Origin: Roridomyces roridus
Taxonomy: Eukaryota; Basidiomycota; Agaricomycetes; Agaricales; Mycenaceae
DNA: 64,000 bases
Reading direction: 5' to 3'
Assembly (NCBI GenBank): GCA_029378245.1
Contig: JARKIF010000088.1
Span: 1-64,000, forward strand
The notes below the pieces were generated by a model that worked only from the letters and a program-made list of their open reading frames with translations, did no database searches and had not been told where the DNA came from. Position numbers and translations under genes: made by a program. Below are positions 11,123 to 22,247 of this stretch, one piece after another (position 1 is the stretch's first letter; each line of letters begins with the position of its first letter).

Positions 11123-14100
11123 CTACTCTTGTGACTGAGGAGAAGGTGCATTGTAAGCTGCATTAACCATCGCATCCCAGTCCCCAACCCTGCCCGAATT
11201 AAGCAACTCATCCACTGTCTCCTCGGGAACGTCGAGGACGTCGAGCTCCTCGGGGGTGGAAATCCACTTGTTGGCGAAGAATATACGATCTTGACGAAAT
11301 CCGAATTTGAGTAGCTGCAGCATCTCCATCGTTTTGGGGGATAGGCACGACCTGCGCAGGGTGTCGGTCTCTTTGCTCGACGAGAAGACGCGCTCGCAAG
11401 GAACAGCGGAAGCCTGTACAGGGAGTACGTCGAGGGCGATTTTGAAAAGGTATGGGAAATCATATTGACGAGACTGAGGGCGGATGAATGGGAGACAAAC
11501 TGCGGCAATTAAGACTCACCTCCCAGTAGCGGATGAGGTCCAGGTCCGCTAGCTCCTCCTCGCGAATGAGTTCGTTCTCGTAGTCAGAGATCTCCTTATC
11601 CACGATGCGTTCGTCCTCGAGCACAGCTTGAAGTTCACGCTCCTCCTGCTCCTCCTGGGTCAGCTGGCTCGAAGAAGGTTGAGACTCAGAAGAGGAAGAA
11701 TCGATACTCGAGTTCGAATAGGTCTTTTGAAGACGCCGGAATTGGCTCAAACCCGAGGTCTGCGCCCGTGCTGCCGCCGATGCAGATGGCAGAGAGACAG
11801 TGCGTCGAGAGGGAGGACCGGCGGTGGAATTCGAGCTCTGCTCCTTCTGGTCTCGATGCGCTTTTCGGAATTGGAGCATCTGTTATGAAAGTAAGTATTG
11901 CGGGTTTCTGAGACAAACCCAGACCTACCGCGTTTCGAAGGGAGCGTTTGGCAGTGGTGAAATCAGTCGCTGTCCAATTGTCCCTCAGGTACTGCAGTTT
12001 GATCTCTGGGTTGAGAACTACATCGTATTCATGAGACACGCCATGAAAGAATAAACTAGGAAATAAAGACTCACTCATGGCCAACGCGTAGACCTGAGTC
12101 CGACGCGACTTCCCAAGATACTCGTTGATTTTTTTGACAGCTGCATTGATGCCGACACGAAGCTTGGGATGCTGTTGGGCGAAATCACGAAGCATCTGAA
12201 TGAGCTGCTCGTAGATCGGGAGAACGATGGAAAGGGTGGGGGTCTTCTCGGCGGAAACGATCTCTTGAACGCTATGAAGCAGCAGAAGAAAGTCGCGGAT
12301 GTCTGCCAAGACCTTCCGCGTTGCCGCAGAGAGCCGCTTCGAACCAAGGTCCGTCTCCTCGTACTCATCGAGAAGCCGTTCGATCGCCTGCATTGTTTGT
12401 TAGTTGACGGAACAGAGAAAAACGGGAGAACCCACCGGATATTGCTCCAATAACCTGTCGATCATGAGAAACGTGGAAGACCACCGTGTGTCCACATCTT
12501 TCAGCAGCCCAACAACACGAAGTTCAAACTCTTCGTCATCAACGTTGCCCCAGTCGTGGGCCTCGTTCCCCGCTTTGATGATCCGCACCAGTGCTTCGCG
12601 CCGTTGTCCGGATGAGCGACACGCTGTCACCAGGGTGCGAGCTTGAGCAACAGGATCGCCGCCAAGGGCCCACCATACTCCAGATCCTCCCGCAGCTCCG
12701 CGGGAAGGTCTTGAGTGTCGCTGCCTTGCTCGTCGGGACTGGGTATCTTGGAAAGTGCGGTGAGGAAGGCCCCTACAGCGAGATTGATTACGTGGGGGAA
12801 GCATCTGAGTGGATCGTTTGAGTGAGCGCACAGAGATGGATGAGGGGGAAAAGGCACATACCGAATACGGTTTCCCTGGACATCGAAGGTGATACCCAAC
12901 TTCTCCAATTCATCGCATATTGCCACCATGGCCGTGCCGTTGCTCCCCGCATTGTCCATCGTGATCATAGAAAGCTGAGACGTCGAGTCATTGAGACAAA
13001 TAATGCAGAATAAAATTGACTCACCCGCATCAGACTTTTAACAATCTGCTTGTCAGCCTCGGCAAGCTGACAAGCTCTGCCAAAATGAGACGAATTTCAA
13101 TTTTGCGACAAGCTGACAAGCTCATGTCTAAATTCCACAAGGTCCACTGTTCAACCCTTGGGCAGTGCATTATTTTGATTTTTTGTTTCCCCAGTCATTG
13201 CTCTGATGGCTTCGGTGTGCAGAATAAAAATGAAGAGACATTGTTTTTGGGGCCATTTGAGTACTCCAACGCATCTCTTTCACATTTCTGAACCTGAAAA
13301 AATAATATCCCGGACGGTGTTCGAACTTGTGACCTTGTGGACAAGCTGACAAGGGCCAAAAGCCGCCAAGTAAAATGTTAAAACACTGATGCGGTGTATA
13401 CCCTTGATTTCCTTCATCACCTGAAGGAAGATGCTGGCCAAGTTCTCGCCCGTGTGACTGCCTTCCACGAGCCGGAAGGCAATTAGTCGAGTTCGGAGTA
13501 CAAGGTGACCGTTGGCATCTTTCGCCATGTAGTGGGCGGTTATGGCCAGGTACGACTCTTGATTGGCACGTGTCCACACGTCGTCCGTGCATGAAAAGCG
13601 CCCCAACGCATTCTACAACACCGGTGAGCTCTATGCGGGTGATTTACGCGATTCACATACGTCGATATCAAGCAACATGGCATTGTACTCGGTTTTGAAG
13701 CGCGCACAAATCAACTCATTTAGTTTCGTGCGATGGGGGATATCGGAGTCTTCAAGCTGCACCCCGATAAATAAGAGCAAGTCTCTCAACTCGGGGCAAT
13801 CGACGACGTCGATGGACTGAAATAAAAGGTGTCAAAAGAAGGCGTTGTGAAATAACGAACGATAAATACCTGATCATCCACAACCACCCACTTGACCAGT
13901 TTATCATAAAACAGGGGAAGGGAGAACGGCTCGCGCTCCCGATCCGCCTCCTTCTTGGCGGCACTGCCCGTATCCCAGCCCTTGAGTTTCTTGAGGTACA
14001 CGGTGTTCGTCCAGGTTGCCTTGTGCTTGGTCTTGAGGTGGTGCCGAATCGCTGCAGTTTGACCCGAAACATTCTTCCAATGCGAGTGCTTTGAGCTGGA

Positions 14101-14958
14101 ATGCAGTATAAGTGGAGGGAGAATAGGAGAGAACGAATTGGATCAGCTTACTTGCATAAACAGCAAACTATGTGTTCGAAAACCTTTGGGTCGGGGCGTG
14201 ATGTGTCCAGCGGAGACTCGTCGGGTGCCTCAGAGGAAGAATGAACACCTTTCACAAAAAACCAGACATCCGTGGCCAAAGTGTTAGAGTCGGTAGGCTT
14301 CTTGAGGATGGAGCCGTAGTTGACGGGTGGAGTCTGGACATTGGACGGATGGTTGACGTTCTCGCATGCCGCAGTAGCAGAGGGCGTCATGAGGGAAGGT
14401 CCGACACCATAAACTGCGGGCGCAGAGGTATCCGAGCGCCGGCGGTTGCTGGGTTGCTCATTCTCGGACCCGGACGGCAGCGGTGGTGGGTCCTTGCGCT
14501 TTCGCGACCTGGACGTGCTCGTAGAGTTCGTAGAGTTTGTGAGAGGGGTCTCGGGGACGAATGTACTGGCAAAGGAATTGCGAAAGTCGAGGTTTGTGTA
14601 CGCTGGATTAAACACTGGCTGCGGCAGCGGTAAAGTGAAGGCTGGTGGCGGCGGCGGCGGTGGCCAGTAGTGGGGACTGGGGCTATGGAAGGGCGCGTAG
14701 TAGTGTTGAGGGCGTTGCGGAGTCTGCAGGTGGCAAATGCAGCTATTCGGAGGGTGACCGCACTGACACAGCGGAGACGTCATGCGCGCGACGAGGGAAG
14801 GGGAATAGTGTAATTGCGAGTAGTCTACCACATCTTATACGTCCCGAGCGTAAAAAACTACGCGTACCTGGGCTCTGAGCACCTCGATCCGCACGCATCT
14901 GCATCCCGAGTCCCGCCAAACCTGCAGCGTTGCCGTGCGCATTATTACTGGTCGTCAA
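11123..14958 (-). pseudogene. hAT-family transposase with BED-type zinc finger, decayed
   Basis: Reading leftwards: a proline/serine-rich N-terminus (about 14950-14300), then a BED-like finger split by an intron (CCLCK near 14150, HHLKTKH near 14040). Next come the RNase H-like core fragments 'NALGRFSCTDDVWT' (near 13600), 'TMDNAGSNGT' (near 12950), 'CFPHVINLAV' (near 12800) and 'KDVDTRWSSTF' (near 12500). The hAT dimerisation domain 'SAVPCERVFSSSK' plus 'LLKFGFR' follows near 11390-11290, ending at 11123. Several short GT-AG introns are plausible. The core is interrupted between about 13390 and 13060 by sequence that does not read as transposase and contains repeated 'gacaagctgacaag' blocks. 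I could not find a clean start exon. Probably inactive. Confidence 0.8.
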
Positions 14959-15375
14959 GGTTTGAGTAGCCCCGTCGGGAGTGGTCAGCGGCCAGGTACT
15001 GAGTGGGGCGACGCCGGAGAGAACGATGAGGACGGTGTGAGGGAGGAAGGCAAGTTGTGTGGGCGCGCCGAATGACGTCGCGCGTTTCCACGATCATCAT
15101 CGGTGGGGCCGAAAGTGGGTGATAGCAACAGAGGCAGCTCGGAGGTGAGCCGAGTCGAGGTACCTGATATGGCAACTCCATCAGTCGAGCTGAAACTTGG
15201 GGTCGAGCCAGCTCCAGCTCCCGGCAGCACTACTCCCGGGCAATTCCTTGTTCCCAATTGGTTCAGCCTGAATCAAAGATGAATGTGACGAGTGGCTAGT
15301 CCGTGCAATCAGCCGGCCGTGGGCATGCATCGGCTTTGTCTTTGATGATACTGTTGAATTCGCTCACAAGAATAC

Positions 15376-15918
15376 TAGGGCTCCGACCCGACCGTCAAGA
15401 TGACGGGTCAACGAGCCATCACGACGGGTGCCGGCCCGGCCGTACAGCCCTCTGAAGCCACAATTTTGACGGCCGGGTCCGGGTCCGGTTCCTTGGCTGA
15501 CGGGGTACCCGTTCCCGGCCGTCGACGGGCCATGACGGGTGGTGACGGGTCCTCGGCTAACTACCCATGCCGAGCTGCCATCATCACTTGATGCTCCAGG
15601 GGTGGCGCACCTGGGTCATTGGCAATCGTCCCGATGGCCCACTACTGCGCTTCTGGAGGCTTCACGACTGCCAATCCGTAATTTTGACTTCGGCATCACG
15701 TTTACATCAATTTGATGGTCGATTTAGCCGGAGGCACGGGCTGTCCTGGGCTGTCACCGCTCTAACCCGTCATGACGGCCGTGACGGGTCTGACGGGTAC
15801 CACCCGGCCGTTTTGAGGCCTCGCAACATGGTCTGACGGCCGGGTGGGGCCCGTCCGACCTCCCATGACGGCCGTCAGAGCGACGGCCGTCGCCGTCAAC
15901 GGCCGGGTCGGAGCCCTA
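15376..15918. mobile_element. hAT-type MITE, copy 1 (543 bp)
   Basis: Terminal inverted repeats TAGGGCTCCGACCC bound the element. It is flanked by a perfect 8-bp target duplication AAGAATAC (15368-15375 and 15919-15926). The 8-bp duplication and TAGGG ends point to the hAT superfamily. The interior is full of 'gacgggt' / 'acggccg' short repeats and has no coding capacity. It is the inverted relative of 18464-19017. Confidence 0.9.
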
Positions 15919-16272
15919 AAGAATACTGCCATGCCGGAGTGAAACTGTCGGTTTCTGGTGGGAGATGGGCCCAAAGTTGAACATTGAAGCAACACGTGGA
16001 CATTTCCTGAGTAACAGTTCCACCCAATCATTGTTAAAAAGAATGAACTCTCGCCTGTCGCAGCATGAGAAGCCCACAAGAAGTCCAGCTTTGAGGAATC
16101 TGTTAAATGCCACCCGTACACAAGCCTACATTTCACCAGCCAATGCTTCCCCGAGCTCGAATTCTGAAGTTATTGATGGTTGATTGCAAATCATCATTCC
16201 TGAATTCCGGATCACTGCGGCCTTCCTGAAGGTTTGTATGTGACCGCCCTCGAACTGCCCTTGTACTTTCAG

Positions 16273-16349
16273 CACATGCGTCGGAACATGCGTCGAGACA
16301 TGCGAACGAGGCATGTCAAAACAACATGTGTCGGACTTTGCCCCCGGTG
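16273..16349. repeat. right inverted repeat flanking the hAT remnant
   Basis: The reverse complement of this block matches 10766-10829, ending in ...TTTGCCCCCGGTG and followed by TTA. Together with the left copy it encloses the hAT remnant. No 8-bp duplication is visible, so assignment of these ends to the hAT element is not certain. Confidence 0.55.
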
Positions 16350-16352
16350 TTA

Positions 16353-17363
16353 CTCAGACCCTCAGCGGGTAATTCATCAGATCGGCTGATCAATCCGTGA
16401 TGCCATTCTTTACGGCCCGGGTCGACATTGTTGACTGTGCCTTTTTGGGTGATGCAAAACAATATCACAGGCGCTCATCGGACTGGCCTCTCACTCAAAG
16501 TCGCTCACCCTCTGTGGTGCATGTCTCTTGCACGACTGGGTTCGATTCCGGTAGACGACATGCGGATTACTCGGAGCTGTTTTTTGTTTCATTCTCGCTC
16601 ACAGCCCTCCGGCCAGTCGACTCCTTTCTTTTGGCGCTGAGCGTCTACTCCCATTTTAGATCCGTCTCTGACGCACTCTGCGTTCCGACCCCCGGTGGAC
16701 AGCAGATGGGCATCGACGCCGCCCGGGTATGTGCCGTGCGGGTGGACATATCACTTGAAGAACGGCGGTGGACAGATGTATGCCGACGGTGGACGTCGTG
16801 GCAGCCTAGCTAGCATCAGCGGGTTCGGCCGCGGTTGAAAATAGGTGGTATACTTATTCGAAACCCCGACGCCCCCAATGCCGGGGCCCCAACTGCAGAT
16901 CCCTGCAGATGTCTGTCTATTTCTTGTCTATTTCGGACCGTACCGTCCACGGAGGTAGACGGACATTACAGCGGACCTTGACTGGGTAGCTAGTGCCTGG
17001 GTTCACTATGAGCACGAGGTAGGAGTAGCGGGAAGAACATCAGTCTGTTTAGGGGGAGACCACATGCGCAGGGAGGTCAAATTACCAATGCACTCGGAGG
17101 GTTCTCCCACCAAGTGGGGCTTCACCTGACTGATTCGTCTTAACAGCTTTGACCGACGTGGACATTCAGCGTGGACATAACGGGACAACGTCAGTCTATT
17201 TGGGGTCGAACGCAGAGGACCCTCTCGACTTCCCCTGGACTCTGGGTCCATGGCTGACAGACGGATTTTAATTCACGCCGAACCCGTGGCCAGTGCTCAA
17301 TAAAAGAGACGTCGATGGTTAAACGCAAGTCAGTTATGCCCCACCCTGAAAGACGAAGGACCA
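16353..17363. other. non-coding stretch with one isolated box-B motif
   Basis: I see no gene. An isolated T-arm-like motif (gggttcgattccggt) lies near 16538. From about 17250 the sequence resembles the region upstream of paralogue A, which marks the upstream edge of that duplication. Confidence 0.45.
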
Positions 17364-17930
17364 ATGTCCCAACCTACACTCGTCCGACTCGGTGCCTCCG
17401 CCCACCACGCCCTTCGTAATATTCACTCCTCCTCTATAACGCGCGCCGTTGCTCTGGAGATGCCACCTTCACTCTCACCGCCAATCCCATTTTCCGTGCC
17501 CGCACGCACGTTGCCCCCGATGTCGGACATCTTTGACACACCACTCGTGCGGAGGAATTGGCAGTCGGCGCCGACGTCGACTCATCTTTCTCCAAAAAAA
17601 TATATCGCCCCGCCCCGGACGGCTGCGTTTGTGACGTCCCTCCCCGCGCCATTGGTCTTCGATGGACCCGCTCGCAGATGGGCTCCCGTCAGGGGAACTC
17701 ATGACATGGCACCGATTTCTCTCATACACCGCGGATGCGTTGTGGAGATGTTCGACGGTCCAGCTCATCCTCGTGGATGGAGAGCGCCGCCGCTGGTGAG
17801 TGATTTTTTTATGCGTCCAATGGAGAATGTCTGATGACCGAGAATGCAGAAGCGGCAAAATCAACCTATTGGATACCTTTTTGGGGCAGCCACTGCGACT
17901 ACAGTCGCTCTGGCTTTGTCCCAGTCGTAG
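17364..17930 (+). CDS. small single-pass membrane protein, paralogue B
   Basis: Exons 17364-17795 and 17850-17930 (54-bp intron, phase 0) encode 170 residues. It is the second copy of the gene at 9923: MSQP start, Ala/Ser/Arg-rich leader, 'TLPPMSDIFD', 'VTSLPAPLVFDGPA', 'VEMFDGPAHP', and a final exon coding for a hydrophobic tail (IGYLFGAATATTVALAL). Both copies keep an open frame and the same splice sites, which argues that the gene is functional rather than a relic. The family is unknown to me. Confidence 0.65.
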
Positions 17931-18463
17931 CTGCGAAGTGATGCAAAAGTATTGGTTGGGTAGTAATCATAATCTGTTGCGCGATTATAATGAATATGTA
18001 AACTCTCTAAAAAATCGATTCGATACCAACGAGCCATTGCTGCCGGAGCGCTCGGCACATCAGCCCGTGATGCCATCGTCTCGGAGCCGGGTGGTGAACA
18101 TTCACTCTGCTCACTGCCTGATTCATAGCACGCCATGCGGCAACGGTGCCGACGAGCCAACAGCAGAATTGCAAGATGTCTGGTCATCACGGCATCTCAA
18201 TCGCTCTTCATCGGGCGTGGATTCTGAGGACATTGCACCACAAACAGTTAAATTAGTTTTGATACAATTTCTTCTCGCTCGAGCTGCACGAGGTTACTGT
18301 CCCCGTGATTTGTCCAGTGGTCTAAAATGACTGCCGTGAAGTGCTTGGCTCACTGTTGATCAATCAACACCCGCATCACCGCTTGTCATCTCCCCTCATC
18401 TCCCTCTGGCATCGCCTCGCCTCCATCGGAGCCCATGGACCATCCCACCCTACCACCCATTCC

Positions 18464-19017
18464 TAGGGCTCCGACCCGGCCGTTGACGGCGACGGCCGTC
18501 GCTCTGACGGCCGTCATGGGAGGTCGGACGGGCCCCACCCGGCCGTCAGACCATGTTGCGAGGCCTCAAAACGGCCGGGTGGTACCCGTCAGACCCGTCA
18601 CGGCCGTCATGACGGGTCGAAGCAGTGACAGCCCCTGACAGCCCGTGCCTCCAGCTAAATCGACCATCAGATTGATGTCAACGTGATGCCGGCAAGTCAA
18701 AATTACGGATTGGACCGATTGGTACTCGGGAAGCCTGCAGAACCGCAGTAGTGGGCCATCCGCAAGATTGCCGATGACCCAGGTGCGCTACCCCTGGAGC
18801 ATCAAGTGATGATGGCAGCTCGGCATGGCTAGTTAGCCGAAGACCCGTCACCACCCGTCATGGCCCGTCGACGGCCGGGAACGGGTACCCCGTCAGCCAA
18901 GGAACCGGACCCGGACCCGGCCGTCAAAATTCTGGCTTCAGAGGGCTGTACGGCCGGGCCGGCACCCGTCGTGACGGCTCGTTGATCCGTCATTTTGACG
19001 GTCGGGTCGGAGCCCTA
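18464..19017. mobile_element. hAT-type MITE, copy 2 (554 bp), inverted
   Basis: Same family as 15376-15918 but in the opposite orientation. It starts TAGGGCTCCGACCC, ends GGGTCGGAGCCCTA, and is flanked by its own perfect 8-bp duplication CCCATTCC (18456-18463 and 19018-19025). A different target duplication at each copy shows two independent insertions. Confidence 0.9.
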
Positions 19018-19551
19018 CCCATTCCTGTATGATTTGTCTCTAGTGCTTTCTTGAAGCTCCCGAATCCCTTCCCCAAGCGCTCGGCCTCATCCTACGATTT
19101 CATTGGGCAGTTAGCCCGGGTTCACGCACTTACCTTTTCTTTAGTCTGTTTTTGGTCTGTTACTCAAACTGGTCGTCAAAGCTCAAGACATGCTTTGTTT
19201 AGTACTCCGGTGTGTGCGGGCCTTGATAGCCTCACTGATACTCTACGGTCTGCTCTGGGACTCGCCGCACGTTCACCACGCTCCTGTTTCACGCACCTTC
19301 ATAGGCCTTCATGCACATGGTGCGTCGCCGACGGCCGTTTCATGGTGATCATTGTCATGCTGCCAGGCTACATGGAGCGCAATACATGCGAGACCAACGG
19401 CGTCGCTGCGCGGTGATCGGAATCATCAGTTCGCTCGGCTGCCCGGTGTGTGGCACCTTCGGGAGCTTGAATAAGAGAGCAGAGAGGAAGGTATAGCTGC
19501 CAAAAGATCCAAGTACAAAAAGGTTTGAACAAAGAGTTTCGCTCAGAGTGA

Positions 19552-19644
19552 TTCCGATGCGGGGAATCGAACCCCGCGCAACCGCGTCATGAGATGCTAT
19601 TGCTTTAATGAGAGGCGGATATGTTACCGATACACCACATCGGA
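19552..19644 (-). tRNA. tRNA-Glu (CTC) with a 22-nt intron
   Basis: On the minus strand the acceptor arms TCCGATG and CATCGGA pair perfectly. The D-arm is GTGT/ACAT, and the T-arm is CGGGG-TTCGATT-CCCCG. The anticodon loop reads C-T-CTC-A, then about 22 nt of intron after position 37, then C-GCGG to close the anticodon stem. The 27-43 pair is a T-T mismatch and the variable loop is short, so the exact intron edges may shift by a base. The discriminator is A. This is the only complete tRNA I find in the window; the many other T-arm motifs are fragments. Confidence 0.85.
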
Positions 19645-19944
19645 ACTGCAACAGTGCCGAGCTGGGGGAATCAGGCCTTGCAACGTAGGCAGAGGGCAGG
19701 CACAGTTGGTTTGAATTTTGCTCCAGCGCTTAGGCACAGAAAAAATAAGTCCGCACATATCGGCATAGCGCTGGTGTACAGGCTACCAGCGCCACCCATT
19801 CGAATGTCTGTGTTCAAACAACCTTGTCGTCTCTCTGTAATGCATACCCACCACCCAAAAATATTTTGTGATCAGCAGACTCGTGCTTCTGATCTAGAGT
19901 CCACATGCTCGGCTCCGCTTCGTTCCTTCTCTCTCTCCTCCACC

Positions 19945-21187
19945 ATGCCTTCCTTAGCTCTCCTCGCTCTGGGACTCCTCGCGGGCATTGTATCCTCGGC
20001 ATCAGCATATCCCTACCGCAACGGCAGTCGCCTCGACCAGATTCGGTCCATGTACGCTTGGGAGGGCTTCGTCTACTCCATCACGGTAGTTCCCCCTCCT
20101 TCTCAGCAGCTCCTCTGCTCAACCCACCAGGCATGTCAATCTCAGGAAGAGATGACACGGGATTTCACTCGGATGAAGAGTCGCGGCGCGCGGACCGTCA
20201 TCACGTTTGATTTTTGTGGAGATGGGGCTGATGTGGGGTACTACGATGGTCTGTCCTCTCAAATTCACTTTACGCAGGCCGCTGAAGATGTTGTTTGACT
20301 TCAAGATGTCATCCTCGCGGCAGAGCGGGCGGAGATGTTCGTTATCCCACTCGCGTGGACGTTACCGATCCATGTTATAAACCAGAACTACACAGCTAAT
20401 GGTTTGTCTTTACGTGATTTCAATTGCCTAGCAGGAACTAATACTTACAAGATACCTTCCTCATCAAATCCGTTCCGCGTATACTGGCTGTGACCGAGGC
20501 GGTAATCCGCAACCCCGGGCCCGTACTTGCTGTCGCCGTCGGTGAATGAGAATCTCCTGAATACCCTCGTCAAACTCATTGATCCATAGGAGACGAACCG
20601 TTGTACGACAACGACGCCGGCAGCCCCTCGGCCCTGGCATCCTACGTCACCTCCATGCGCGCCAACTTCACCTCTGCCGGCCTCACCATCCCCATATCCA
20701 TCTCTGAACTCGCCTACGGGTGGCAGAGCTCCAGCGGGAACATAACAGACTTGGCGTCCCAGCTCGACTTTTTCATGATCAATGAATTCCCGTATTTTGC
20801 GCAGAACGCAGAGGCGGGTGGGGATCCTTCGACTTGGACGAATTTCTTGGCGGATTTGGAGTATTTTGAGGGACTTGCGGGGGGGAGGCCGTTGCTTGTT
20901 ACGCAGGTGAGATTACCTTTCCTCCTTGGTCTTCTCCCTAATGTTGTATGTAGACCGGCTGGCCGAGCAACGAAGACGAGTTTGCGCCGAACAGTCCCGC
21001 AGTCGTAGCAAGCGTCGCCTCGGAAAAAGCATATTGGGACCTTCTGGACGGACATTGTGAGGATTACTTCAAGCTCAAGAATATCGGGTGGATGTGGCGC
21101 TCGTATCGGGATGACATTGAGGGGTGGGGAGTTGTCGAGTTGAATGGGACGGACAAGTGGGAGTGGGAGGCCAGGGTTAGGTGTTGA
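19945..21187 (+). CDS. glycoside hydrolase family 17-like secreted glucanase
   Basis: Six exons (19945-20085, 20131-20248, 20306-20401, 20452-20541, 20590-20906, 20954-21187) give 331 residues. A signal peptide (MPSLALLALGLLAGIVSSASA) starts the protein. Blocks expected for a GH17-type beta-1,3-glucanase TIM barrel follow: 'TVITFDFCGDG', 'MFVIPLAWTLP', 'VAVGDEPLYDND' (acid in the catalytic strand region), 'PISISELAYGW', and 'LLVTQTGWPSN', which holds the usual motif near the nucleophile. The role would be remodelling cell-wall beta-1,3-glucan. A TGA at 20296 is in frame with exon 2, but it lies inside a normal 57-bp GT-AG intron (20249-20305), so the gene is intact. Confidence 0.8.
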
Positions 21188-21357
21188 TTCGTGCGGAGCC
21201 GAGTGTTTCCATACTTTCTCTTCTGGGGAATCCAAGCGATATTGCGCGAATCCGCGGTGGAAGACTGGCAATTTAAATTTACCTTCCGTTTCGCTCGCAA
21301 CGGACGTTTATTTGTGACGAATCCAACCATTGAAGCGAGCAGTAGGACTCTCTGGTG

Positions 21358-21365
21358 TATATAAG
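21358..21365 (+). promoter_or_regulatory. TATA box of the secreted-protein gene at 21408
   Basis: TATATAAG, 43 bp upstream of the ATG at 21408. Confidence 0.5.
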
Positions 21366-21407
21366 GGCCTCGAGCTCTGGCGAAACTGCCCAGAATCAGA
21401 ATCTCCG

Positions 21408-21983
21408 ATGCACTTCCTCCGAGCAATATCCCTGTTCATCGTGTCCGCATCTCTTGCGGCTGCGACCCCCGCCGTGACCATCACCGGTCGCAGCGAGGCC
21501 CTCGCGGGCATTCAGGAAGACGCAAGTGACTTATTGCTCAAGATGAATGCCATGATTCCGAAACTCCGTGCGTCGACTGCGGTATCCCTTTCTCTCCACA
21601 GTGTTTTTGATCATGATGGACCAGAGGCGGCGGCCAACGGCACCAATATGACCTCGGTCGCCCCGTTGATGAATAAATTGAACGAGGCGTTTGCGACTGC
21701 CCCCGTGTCGAGGGTTGGCCCCGAGGCCGGCGTCATCACCGATATGAGCAAGGTACACCGTTCTTCTACGGCTCGAGAAGAAAAGGCTTACACAGCTGCG
21801 CTGCTGCAGGTACTCACCGTCGCCGGCGACATCCTCTTCTTGATTGAAGCCATATCACTCTTTCTGGACCGTGGTGTTGGACCTACGATCTCGACCGCAA
21901 ATGCACAGTCTAAGCAGAGTCTTGAGATGGGTTACACTACCATCAGTGGCATTCAAACCGCTGTGGCTTTGTTGCCAGGTTAA
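21408..21983 (+). CDS. secreted protein of unknown function
   Basis: The open frame starts with a signal peptide (MHFLRAISLFIVSASLAAATPA). The body is largely helical and hydrophobic: 'EDASDLLLKMNAMIPKL', then after the splice 'LTVAGDILFLIEAISLFLD', ending 'SGIQTAVALLPG'. A likely 57-bp intron lies at about 21753-21809 (gtacac...ctgcag). It is a multiple of three, so the frame is open either way (172 or 191 residues). One N-glycosylation sequon (NGTNMT) is present. The overall layout is reminiscent of small fungal surface proteins such as HsbA, but no diagnostic motif is visible. Confidence 0.6.
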   Translation: MHFLRAISLFIVSASLAAATPAVTITGRSEALAGIQEDASDLLLKMNAMIPKLRASTAVSLSLHSVFDHDGPEAAANGTNMTSVAPLMNKLNEAFATAPVSRVGPEAGVITDMSKVHRSSTAREEKAYTAALLQVLTVAGDILFLIEAISLFLDRGVGPTISTANAQSKQSLEMGYTTISGIQTAVALLPG

Positions 21984-22139
21984 ATTAATTTACGAATGGA
22001 GTGGCCAAGGAATTGATCACAGTCGTTGTTGAGTTGTAAGTTGCAACGGATTGGACTGGATTGTGGCCTTCGGAAGTTAGAATGTCCAGGTAATCACATT
22101 ATTTCGTCTCCGTTCTACTCGTGGGGGCATTGACTTCGA

Positions 22140-22176
22140 GTCGGGGGTGGCCGAGTGGTCAATGCATGGAACTAAC
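22140..22176 (+). other. isolated tRNA A-box-like fragment
   Basis: 'ggtggccgagtggtcaatg' matches the D-arm/A-box of tRNA-Ser or tRNA-Leu. No matching anticodon arm or T-arm follows, so it is a fragment at most. Confidence 0.3.
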
Positions 22177-22247
22177 TTCGGCCATGGCGGCCGATCATGA
22201 TGGGTGACTGACGTGTGACCGTCAGTACTTTTTCTTCTCCATCACCC

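Noticed and set aside
20296..20298. In-frame TGA in the GH17 gene, suggesting a pseudogene
   Set aside because: It falls inside a 57-bp GT-AG intron (20249-20305). Splicing there gives 'GYYDDVILAAERAEMF', which is a better family match than reading through.
22140..22230. tRNA-Ser/Leu gene
   Set aside because: Good A-box-like D-arm only; no T-arm or acceptor partner follows.
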